A stretch of DNA of 64,000 nucleotides from NCBI RefSeq assembly GCF_021390595.1, contig NZ_JAJEJR010000003.1, positions 930,001-994,000 of the forward strand. The letters are read 5' to 3'. Shown here piece after piece: positions 54,998 through 62,522 of the stretch (positions within the stretch are counted from its first letter, which is position 1; each line of letters opens with the position of its first letter). Under the pieces are notes generated by a model that ran no database searches, was not told where the DNA came from, and worked only from the letters and a program-made list of their open reading frames with translations. The position numbers were made by a program, and so were the translations under genes. This stretch comes from Paraburkholderia sp. HP33-1. Lineage in GTDB: Bacteria > Pseudomonadota > Gammaproteobacteria > Burkholderiales > Burkholderiaceae.

Positions 54998-57657
54998 CGC
55001 TCGATCTCAAGTCGCTCGTCGCACGTATCGAGCGCGAGCCTCACGAGGCCCTCGAACGCGCGGCGCTGCAGTGCCTGCGCGAATCGCACTTCGTGGTCGA
55101 AGTCGAGCACTGGCTGCTCGCGCTCGTCGAGACTGACGGCGGCGACTTCGGGTGCGTCCTGCCTCACTTCGGACTCGAATGCGCGGCTGTCGCGGTCGAA
55201 GTCAGGGCTGCCATCGCACGATTCAAGCGCGGCAATGCCGACACACCCTCGTTCTCGCCCGAGCTGCTGGTGTGGCTCCAGGACGCGCTCGTGCAATCGA
55301 GCGTCGTGCTCCAGCAGCCGCGTGTGCGTGCGGCGACGCTGCTCATCGCACTCCTTGAAAACGACATGCTGCGTGCGCGCACCGCGCAGTCCGCGCCGTC
55401 GCTGATGCGCGTGGCGAGTGCCGCGTTGCGCGCGAATTTTTCGAACTGGCTCGCGCCGGTCGAGGCGCCCTCCGCCGCTTCGCCCACGCCGCCAGCGCAA
55501 CCCCCTGCGGCCGAAGCGACAATTGGCGTGGCCCGCGTGAGCACCACGCCCGGCACCTCCGACGCAGCGCCGGCCCTGCTCGACCAGTACACGCTCGACC
55601 TGACCGCCGAGGCGCGGGCCGGGCGCATTGATCCGATCGTCGGCCGCAACGCGGAGATCCGCCAGACCGTGGACATCCTGCTGCGGCGCCGGCAGAACAA
55701 CCCTTTGCTCGTCGGCGCGCCGGGTGTAGGCAAGACGGCGATCGTCGAAGGCCTCGCGATGCGCATCGCTGCGGGAGAAGTACCGCCAGCGCTCGCGGAC
55801 GTGTCGCTTAGAATGCTCGACCTCGCGCTGCTGCAGGCGGGTGCGGGCGTGAAGGGTGAATTCGAGCGGCGCCTGCGCGCGGTGATCGACGAAGTGCGCC
55901 GCTCGCCGCGGCCGGTCGTGCTCTTCATCGACGAAGCGCACACGATGATTGGTGCGGGCGGCGCCGAGGGGGGCAGCGATGCCGCGAACCTGCTCAAGCC
56001 CGCCCTCGCGCGCGGCGAACTGAGGACGATTGCGGCGACGACATGGTTCGAATACAAAAAGTACTTCGAACGCGACCCCGCGCTCGCGCGGCGCTTTCAA
56101 CTGGTCCAGATCGAGGCGCCCGATGAGCCTACCGCCGTCGCGATGCTGCGCACGCTCGCGCCGAAGTTCGAGGCCCATCACGCGGTGGTGATCGAAGACG
56201 CGGCGATCGTCGACGCGGTGAAGCTTTCGCACCGCTACATCTCTTCGCGCGAGTTGCCCGACAAGGCGATCGCGGTGCTCGACACCGCCTGCGCGCGCGT
56301 CGCGCTTGCACACAGCGATACCCCGCCCCAGCTCGAGACGGCGCGCCATCGCCAGCGCGCGCTCTCCGACGAACTACTGCGTCTGCGCGCGGAAATGCTG
56401 ATGGGCGCGAATCACGCGCTGCGTCTTGCGGGGCTCGACGCAGAGCACGCGCGCAATGCTGCATACGTGAAGGAACTTGAAGCGCGTTGGCATGCAGAGG
56501 CGGCCACCGTGCGCGAAATTCTGGCGCTGCGTGCGCGCATTAGCGCGCTGGCGGCGCAGCCGGGCGACGATCCAGCCGGCGGCACAGCGGCCGACGGCTC
56601 CGCAACAGACGGCACCGATGCAGCCGATTCCACCGATCCGGCCGACGGCACCGACCCGCCCGAAGATCTCGCCGCGGAATTGGCGCGCCTCGAAAGCGGC
56701 CTCGAAGCGATACGTGAAGACGACCCTATGGTGCCCGTCTGCGTGGATTCGAAGATCATCGCCGCCGTGATCGCGAACTGGACGGGCATCCCGGTCGGCA
56801 AGATGCTCGCCGACGAAGTTCACGCGGTCCGAACGCTCAAGGGTCGCCTCGCCCAGCGCATCGTCGGGCAGGACGCCGCGCTCGATCGCATCACGAAGCG
56901 CATCCAGGCCTGGCGTGCGGGGCTCGCCGATCCGTCGCGTCCCGTCGGCGTGTTTTTGCTCGTCGGGCCGACTGGCGTGGGCAAGACGGAAACGGCATAC
57001 GCGCTCGCCGACGCGCTTTATGGCGGCGAGCGCAATCTCATCGTGATCGACCTCGCCGCCTATCAGGAGGCGCACGCCGTCTCGCAACTGCGCGGTGCGC
57101 CGCCGGGCTATGTCGGTTACGGCAGCGGCGGCACGCTCACGGAAGCGGTGCGCCGTCGTCCGTACAGCGTCGTGCTCCTCGACGAAATCGAAAAAGCCCA
57201 CGTTGACGTGCTGGAAGCGTTCTACAACGTATTCGACAAGGGTGTGATGGAAGACGGCACCGGGCTCGTAGTGGACTTTCGCAATACCGTGATACTCGCG
57301 ACGAGCAATGTAGGCGCCGAATTGCTGCTGAACACGCCCGCCTCGGCGCTCTCAACCGATGCGCTCGCGCGGAGCCTTCGCGAAGCGTTGCTGCAGGTTT
57401 TTCGCCCCGCTTTTCTCGCCCGTATGACCGCTGTGCCCTACGCCGCGCTCGACGACACCGTGTTGCGCGCCATCATCGAGAAGAAGCTTGAGCAGTTGCG
57501 CGCGCGCTATCGCGATGCGACGGGCAAGCAGTTCGCATTCGACGTGGGCATCATCGACGCGGTGCTCGCGCGCTGCCGTGCCGCTGGCGCGCGTGAGATC
57601 GACAACGTGCTTATGAACGAACTGATCGGCACGCTCGCTCAGTGGGCGCTCGAATGA
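54994..57657 (+). CDS. tssH: T6SS sheath-recycling ATPase TssH (ClpV)
   Basis: 887 residues from GTG 54994. A Clp N-domain is followed by two AAA+ modules: Walker A VGAPGVGKT (about residue 240) with Walker B FIDEAHTMIG, and Walker A VGPTGVGKT (about 656) with Walker B LLDEIEKAH. The middle domain has an unusual Asp/Thr/Ala-rich low-complexity insert (AADGSATDGTDAADSTDPADG, roughly residues 525-560). ClpV disassembles the contracted TssBC sheath. Confidence 0.95.
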   Translation: MTLDLKSLVARIEREPHEALERAALQCLRESHFVVEVEHWLLALVETDGGDFGCVLPHFGLECAAVAVEVRAAIARFKRGNADTPSFSPELLVWLQDALVQSSVVLQQPRVRAATLLIALLENDMLRARTAQSAPSLMRVASAALRANFSNWLAPVEAPSAASPTPPAQPPAAEATIGVARVSTTPGTSDAAPALLDQYTLDLTAEARAGRIDPIVGRNAEIRQTVDILLRRRQNNPLLVGAPGVGKTAIVEGLAMRIAAGEVPPALADVSLRMLDLALLQAGAGVKGEFERRLRAVIDEVRRSPRPVVLFIDEAHTMIGAGGAEGGSDAANLLKPALARGELRTIAATTWFEYKKYFERDPALARRFQLVQIEAPDEPTAVAMLRTLAPKFEAHHAVVIEDAAIVDAVKLSHRYISSRELPDKAIAVLDTACARVALAHSDTPPQLETARHRQRALSDELLRLRAEMLMGANHALRLAGLDAEHARNAAYVKELEARWHAEAATVREILALRARISALAAQPGDDPAGGTAADGSATDGTDAADSTDPADGTDPPEDLAAELARLESGLEAIREDDPMVPVCVDSKIIAAVIANWTGIPVGKMLADEVHAVRTLKGRLAQRIVGQDAALDRITKRIQAWRAGLADPSRPVGVFLLVGPTGVGKTETAYALADALYGGERNLIVIDLAAYQEAHAVSQLRGAPPGYVGYGSGGTLTEAVRRRPYSVVLLDEIEKAHVDVLEAFYNVFDKGVMEDGTGLVVDFRNTVILATSNVGAELLLNTPASALSTDALARSLREALLQVFRPAFLARMTAVPYAALDDTVLRAIIEKKLEQLRARYRDATGKQFAFDVGIIDAVLARCRAAGAREIDNVLMNELIGTLAQWALE

Positions 57658-57699
57658 CGCTCCCGTACTCTCTCACCCAAACCGCCGACTGACTCCGCG

Positions 57700-59688
57700 A
57701 TGAGCCGCCCCATTCCCGCCGATACGCAAGCCCGCATGAGCCTGAGCGGTTCCGCTTTCACGTCGATGTTTCCCGCGCGACTTGAAGCGCGCGAAGCGCT
57801 GGACACGCCGTCGACGCTGAGTCTTCGCGTGCTGGGCGGTCTTCCCGCTGCTGCGCCAGCAACGATGACGGGACAGCATGCGACTGTCTCACTCGCGTGG
57901 GGCGAAACACCCCGTCTCATAGATGCGATCTGCACGCGCGCCGCGCGCCTGCCGTCGACCACAGACGCGAGCCACTTCGCGCTCGAGCTGAATGCGTGGC
58001 CGTGGCTGCTCACGCTTTCGAGCAACAATCGCGTCTTCCAGGGCAAGTCGGCACAGGAAATCATCGAGGCGGTTTTCGCCGGACACGGCATGACGGACTA
58101 CACGTTCTCGCTGACGGGTACTGCCGCGACGCGCGAATGGTGCGTGCAGTACGCGGAGTCGGATTTCACGTTCATGAGCCGCCTGTGCGAGGAGGAAGGC
58201 TGGTTCTATTTCTTCCGCCACGCCGAGGGCACCCATACGCTCGTCATCGCCGACAGCAACGATGCCTTTGTCACGCTGCCCGGTTTTGCGACCTTGAACT
58301 GCGCGTCCGGCACGAGCGCTGCACGCGAGACCGCGCAGATTCTCTACTGCGAGATCGTCGAAGACACCGCCGCGGGTCTTTTCTCGCATGACGACTATGC
58401 GTGGGCGACACCTTCCTCGCAGCTGTATTCGCAGGCACAGTCCGTTTCGGATGCGCCCACCGTCTACGAGTATCCGGGGCGCTACGCCACGAGCGGTAGC
58501 GGCTCCACATTCGCCAAGCAGCGCGTGGACGCCTTGCGCGCGGCGACGCGCCTCCTCGTCGGAGAGAGCGACTGCCGCGCACTCACCCCTGGGTATCGCT
58601 TTACGCTCGGCGGTCACGAAGACGACAGCGCGAACGTCGAATGGGTCGTGCGCAGCGTGACACACGAGGCGGATCACGACCGCTATCGCAACCGTTTCGA
58701 AGCCTTTCCCGCCGCGACGACATGGCGTCCCGCGCGCACCGCGCGCCGCCCCATCATGCCGACGCAGACCGCAACGGTCGTCGGCAAGAGTGGCGAAGAA
58801 CAGTGGACCGACAAGTCAGGCCGCGTGAAGGTCCAGTTCCACTGGGATCGCGACGGCAAGAACGACGAACAAAGCTCGTGCTGGATACGCGTCGCGCAGC
58901 CGTGGGCCAGCAAGGGCTTCGGCATGCAGTTCATGCCGCGCGTGGGCGATGAGGTGGTCGTGACGTTCGTCGATGCCGATCCGGATCGGCCGCTCATCAC
59001 GGGCAGCATATACAACGGCATCAATCAGCCGCCGTACACGCTGCCCGACAACCAGACGCAATCGGGGATCAAGACGAATACCAGCAAGGGCGGAAACGGC
59101 TTCAACGAACTGCGGTTCGAAGATAAAAAGGATAGCGAAGAAGTTTTTTTGCAGGCGCAAAAGGACCTGAACGCGAACGTGATCAACGATGCGGCCTGGA
59201 CGATCGGCCACGACGAAACGAGCACGATCAAGAACGCCCGCACGCATACGGTGAAGGGCGCCGACGATACACTCGTCGTCGAACAGGGCAATCGCAGCAT
59301 GACCGTGAAGACGGGCAACGAGACCGTCGACATCAAGGGCACGCGCACTGTGAAGGCTGGCAGCGACGAGACGCGTTCGGTGGGCGGTAATCTCGACCAG
59401 ACCGTAACAGGCAACATGACACTCACAGTGGACGGCAATTTGACAATCAAGGTGAGCGGCACGCTCACGCTGCAAAGCACCGGTGACCTCACGGCAAAGA
59501 GCGACGGGTCGATCACACAGAAGGCCGCCATGTCGCTGACGAATCAGGCGGGGACCGCGCTCACGAACAAATCGGATGGCACGCTCTCGAACGAGGGACT
59601 AAGCGTGTCCAACAAGGCCTCCGCCGAGCAGACCGTGGACGGCGGAGGCATGCTGACCGTGAAGGGCGGCATCGTGCAGATCAACTAG
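57700..59688 (+). CDS. vgrG: T6SS spike protein VgrG (TssI)
   Basis: 662 residues. The gp27-like head (RLIDAICTRAARLPS, FQGKSAQEIIEAVFAGHGMTDYTF, WCVQYAESDFTFMSRLCEEEGWFYFFRH), an OB domain (TATVVGKSGEEQWTDKSGRVKVQFHWDRDG, RVAQPWASKGFGMQFMPRVGDEVVVTFVDADPDRPLITGSIYNG) and a gp5-type beta-helix with GN.T/T.TV.G.. repeats to the C-terminus. No effector domain is fused. It trimerises to cap the Hcp tube. Confidence 0.95.
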   Translation: MSRPIPADTQARMSLSGSAFTSMFPARLEAREALDTPSTLSLRVLGGLPAAAPATMTGQHATVSLAWGETPRLIDAICTRAARLPSTTDASHFALELNAWPWLLTLSSNNRVFQGKSAQEIIEAVFAGHGMTDYTFSLTGTAATREWCVQYAESDFTFMSRLCEEEGWFYFFRHAEGTHTLVIADSNDAFVTLPGFATLNCASGTSAARETAQILYCEIVEDTAAGLFSHDDYAWATPSSQLYSQAQSVSDAPTVYEYPGRYATSGSGSTFAKQRVDALRAATRLLVGESDCRALTPGYRFTLGGHEDDSANVEWVVRSVTHEADHDRYRNRFEAFPAATTWRPARTARRPIMPTQTATVVGKSGEEQWTDKSGRVKVQFHWDRDGKNDEQSSCWIRVAQPWASKGFGMQFMPRVGDEVVVTFVDADPDRPLITGSIYNGINQPPYTLPDNQTQSGIKTNTSKGGNGFNELRFEDKKDSEEVFLQAQKDLNANVINDAAWTIGHDETSTIKNARTHTVKGADDTLVVEQGNRSMTVKTGNETVDIKGTRTVKAGSDETRSVGGNLDQTVTGNMTLTVDGNLTIKVSGTLTLQSTGDLTAKSDGSITQKAAMSLTNQAGTALTNKSDGTLSNEGLSVSNKASAEQTVDGGGMLTVKGGIVQIN

Positions 59689-59695
59689 GCCCGCC

Positions 59696-60262
59696 ATGAC
59701 CCAGACTCCTGCGCAGGCCCGAAATGTGTCGATCGAGCGCGGCGATTCGCGGATCGACGCAACGACCATCGACGGCAAATTGCACGGTGTCGCACGCGTG
59801 CAGGCCGGCGGCGTGCCCGTCGCGACGCTTGGATACGCGCATGGCGTACTGCATGGGCCCGCGGCGATGAATTATCCGGACGGCTCCCGCTCGGCGCAGT
59901 TGAACTATCGCGATGGCAAGCTCCACGGCAAGGCGGTGTATTACCACCAGGACGGCAGCGTGCAGCGCGAGGCCCACTATGCGCAGGGCCTGCTGCATGG
60001 CGAATCCAGGATCCGGCTACCGGACGGAACGGTGCTGGAGCGCGCGGTATACCGGCAAGGCAAGCTGCAGGGCACGCTGCAACGGTTCCATCCGAACGGC
60101 CGTCTGGCGGAACGCCAGATGTTCAATGCGGGCAAGCCGGTCGCGCAGGCGGAACGCTTCGCGAGCGATGGAAGGCCGCTCGATGCGAACGGCAAGCCCA
60201 TATCGCGCTGGAGGCACTGGTGGCAGACCGCTTTGGGATCGCAAGCGGGGTCGTCGGCTTGA
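59696..60262 (+). CDS. MORN-repeat (YwqK-like) protein linked to vgrG
   Basis: 188 residues, 7 bases after the vgrG stop. At least five MORN-type repeats of the form DGKLHGxxxYYxxDGSxxxxxxYxxG (DGKLHGVARVQ, YRDGKLHGKAVYYHQDGS, YAQGLLHGESRIRLPDG, RQGKLQGTLQRFHPNGR). Annotated relatives are YwqK-type antitoxins. Here it could be an adaptor, immunity protein or loading factor for the VgrG/PAAR tip; no signal peptide visible. Confidence 0.75.
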   Translation: MTQTPAQARNVSIERGDSRIDATTIDGKLHGVARVQAGGVPVATLGYAHGVLHGPAAMNYPDGSRSAQLNYRDGKLHGKAVYYHQDGSVQREAHYAQGLLHGESRIRLPDGTVLERAVYRQGKLQGTLQRFHPNGRLAERQMFNAGKPVAQAERFASDGRPLDANGKPISRWRHWWQTALGSQAGSSA

Positions 60263-60310
60263 GGGGCGGCCGCGGGGTTGCATGCCGCGGCGGGGAAACC
60301 AAGGAGACGC

Positions 60311-60706
60311 TCAGGGGACGAGCGTGGTGACCTGCCCCGGTTGCACGACCTTGATCACGCCAGCCCACATGCAGACTAGCGTCGCCTGCGCATCAAGCGC
60401 TGGCATCGATCCGACGAGCACCGTGGGCGCGCCGCCCGGAATCCACGGCGCGGGCGTGGCCGGCATGCACGGCATCGGTGTGAAAACGCCGAGCGCCGCT
60501 GCGGTGGCGGCGATAACGGTCGGATTGGCCGCGCTCTGACACATGCCGAATGGGCTGACGTTGGCGACTGGAATCGAATCCATGATCGTCGCGGCCGGTA
60601 CGCCGCCAACCATTGCACGATGGGTGGGCAAGACGTTCAGCACCGAGGGCGCTGCGCCAAACGAGCATTGCAGTGTGGCACCGGAGCAGACATGGGGGCT
60701 CGGCAT
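60311..60706 (-). CDS. PAAR-like spike-tip protein (DUF4280)
   Basis: 131 residues with the DUF4280/PAAR-like pattern: CSGATLQCSFGAAPSVLNVLP, FGMCQSAANPTV, PMPCMPATPAPWIPGGAPTVLVGSMPALDAQATLVCMWAGVIKVVQPGQ. The conserved cysteines and Pro/Gly turns suit the conical tip on VgrG. It has no C-terminal effector domain. Transcribed against the vgrG/MORN genes, ending 48 bases from the MORN stop, so it is not in the same operon. Confidence 0.85.
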   Translation of the reverse strand: MPSPHVCSGATLQCSFGAAPSVLNVLPTHRAMVGGVPAATIMDSIPVANVSPFGMCQSAANPTVIAATAAALGVFTPMPCMPATPAPWIPGGAPTVLVGSMPALDAQATLVCMWAGVIKVVQPGQVTTLVP

Positions 60707-60862
60707 GATTCACCTCGGCAGGAATGATATCGGAACAGTGATGGAGCACGGCCGCTGCCATCATATCCAACGGATCGTGCAGGCTCTATAGCGAGCGCTT
60801 GCAGGTTGATCGCCGACACCCCTCAGTGAGCGCCGGCGATCAACGCGACTGGGACGATCACG

Positions 60863-61024
60863 ATGACGATGCGTGAAGTGGATCGGCTGAAGGTCATTGA
60901 GGCAGTGGCCGAGTGCCGGCTCAAGCCGGGCCAGGCGGCCGAACGGCTGGGACTGAGCGTGCGCCAGGTTGAGCGTCTCGTGCTGCGCTATCGTGCGGCT
61001 GGTGTGGCCGGACTGGTATCGGGC
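60863..61024 (+). pseudogene. ISNCY-type transposase, 5' part, split by an insertion
   Basis: MTMREVDRLKVIEAVAECRLKPGQAAERLGLSVRQVERLVLRYRAAGVAGLVSG is the N-terminal helix-turn-helix of ISNCY/IS1202-like transposases. The family then continues with KRGRPSNR; that sequence appears 1.3 kb away at 62320. The gene is interrupted after 61024 by an IS21-like element. Confidence 0.8.
61020..61024 (+). repeat. Target-site duplication, left copy (CGGGC)
   Basis: CGGGC at 61020-61024 is repeated at 62317-62321 on the other side of the 1292-bp insert, and joining the copies restores the transposase frame (GLVSG-KRGRPSNR). Confidence 0.75.
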
Positions 61025-62316
61025 TGTCGGGTGCCACAGAAAGTGAAAACTGTGCCAGGTAAGTGAAAAACTGTTGACACAGTTGGTGAAAAGTTTTGGG
61101 CGGGCGGCGTTCAATCCGAGCGTGCGCGGCCCGTGGCTGTCTCAGTTCGACCCACAGCGATCTCTCGAGTCGCCGGAAAACGGTCGCTCGCTTTGCCGGG
61201 TGTCTGTTGCGGCCCACCCGTCACACAGATCAAGACTCGACACTGCGAAAAAAACCGAGCGCACAGCACCATCGAAGCTTATTTGAACGGAGCCTTTTCC
61301 GGTTCGGCTGCATACTTGTCTCGGATCGCGTTCACGCAGTTGGTGAACCGCGTGCGGAAACCGACGGGATCGGTGCTCGGCGGTGTGAGTCCGTCCGAAG
61401 TAACGCTCCAGCCGTTGGGTGTACGGGTGACATCAAGATCGAAGGAGATGCCCGGCGCGTCCTCGAAAATCACCGTCTCGCGCACAACGCGGCCCCCGGA
61501 GCGGATGATCGCCTGGCATCCCTGGTGAAGCCCGCCAGCGGCATGAGCGTTGCCGCTGCCCGGGGCGATGTTGTCCGGGGCGGCGCCGTACATCCGTAAT
61601 GATTCGAATTGGGGCGGCGTCCCGGCGGTAACGAATGCAACGTCGGCCTCTGATATCCCGTCGCTACAGCCGGTTACCAGCCAGGAAATCGCAACCAACA
61701 TGATGCCGGTGAAAGCGTGTCGGAGACTCGAGGTGTCGTGGCGTAGCATGGTTGGCCCAGGAATTCGCGGTACGTGGTGGTAAGCGGTGGGCGATCGCGC
61801 CGATCGCCATCGCGACAAGGGTGCGCGAGAACCAGATCTTGAACGCGGTCGGAAGATCGAAAACGTCGAATGCTTAAATCAGGCGTTCAGACATGCCACG
61901 ATACGGGCACACGCTGCGCTCAAGGCGAACGCCAGCGGCCATGATTTGAATCGCAGGGTCACAAGTTTCGGCTTCAATGAAAAGACGCTCGACTTTGATA
62001 TCGGCAAACAGCGGAAATTCTTGAGTAATCCGCTCGCTTCACGAGACCGCCCCCCGGTGGGTGGGTTGTCGACGATTCCCGCGACGCAGTCGAATGACTC
62101 TTTGTGGCCGCATATTGCCGTATGCCGCTTGCATAGATTTGCAATCTGACCGGTCGATTTAGACCTGCTGCCCTACGTTGGAAATTCTCACCAGTTGTGG
62201 CGTAACCATCGGGAATTTTCACATTCCACGGCACAGGCCCGGACATGCGTGCCACCGTTAGTGAAAAAGCCCTTTGGAATCAGCGTCGCGGTTTTCACTT
62301 GCCGCGTCACTCGACA
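61025..62316. mobile_element. IS21-like non-autonomous element with lipoprotein passenger gene
   Basis: 1292 bp inserted in an ISNCY transposase gene. It begins TGTCGGGTGCC...AAGTGAAAAC and ends with the inverted TGTCGAGTGAC...AAGTGAAAAC, with TG...CA termini. Both ends carry multiple ~21-bp transposase-binding-like repeats of the GTGCC...GTGAAAA type: at 61031, 61052 and 61073 (left), and at 62180, 62211, 62249 and 62285 (right, mixed orientation). Flanked by the 5-bp duplication CGGGC. No istA or istB gene is present; the one supported gene is a lipoprotein on the minus strand. Confidence 0.75.
61279..61749 (-). CDS. Hypothetical lipoprotein carried by the IS21-like element
   Basis: 156 residues from ATG 61749 (a second Met lies 16 codons later). 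The N-terminus is followed by a hydrophobic stretch and lipobox, AFTGIMLVAISWLVTGCSDG. The mature part (FVTAGTPPQFESLRMYGAAPDNIAPGSGNAHAAGGLHQGCQAIIRSGGRVVRETVIFEDAPGISFDLDVTRTPNGWSV) has two extra cysteines. No recognised family. Being the only gene in the element, it is a passenger. Confidence 0.7.
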   Translation of the reverse strand: MLRHDTSSLRHAFTGIMLVAISWLVTGCSDGISEADVAFVTAGTPPQFESLRMYGAAPDNIAPGSGNAHAAGGLHQGCQAIIRSGGRVVRETVIFEDAPGISFDLDVTRTPNGWSVTSDGLTPPSTDPVGFRTRFTNCVNAIRDKYAAEPEKAPFK

Positions 62317-62522
62317 CGGGCAAACGTGGCCGGCCCAGCAATCGCGAACTGCCGGTCGATCCGCGGGCCCGTGTCATGGCGCTGCTGCCCGAGCGCTACG
62401 CCGATTTCGGGTCGACGCTGGCGTGCGAGAAGCTGCGCGAATGTCACGGGCCGACGCTGTCAAAGGCAACGGTTCTTGCTACGACAAAGCCATTGTGCAT
62501 ACCTCAGAAATGGAGCCGGTGA
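62317..62522 (+). pseudogene. ISNCY-type transposase, continuation and 3' truncation
   Basis: GKRGRPSNRELPVDPRARVMALLPERYADFGSTLACEKLRECHGPTLSKATV continues the transposase begun at 60863. Similarity ends near 62470, where in a neighbouring frame GNGSCYDKAIVH resembles the GNGNCYDNAVVESF motif of IS3 transposases, indicating recombination with another insertion sequence. Confidence 0.7.

Noticed and set aside
52026..56349. Long minus-strand frames opposite tssF and tssH (52026-53543; 54976-56349)
   Set aside because: Arg/His-rich mirror translations of known genes, with no motifs and no ribosome sites.
61787..62149. Plus-strand open frame inside the IS21-like element
   Set aside because: No ribosome site or motif, and the minus reading is equally open; not supported as a second passenger gene.
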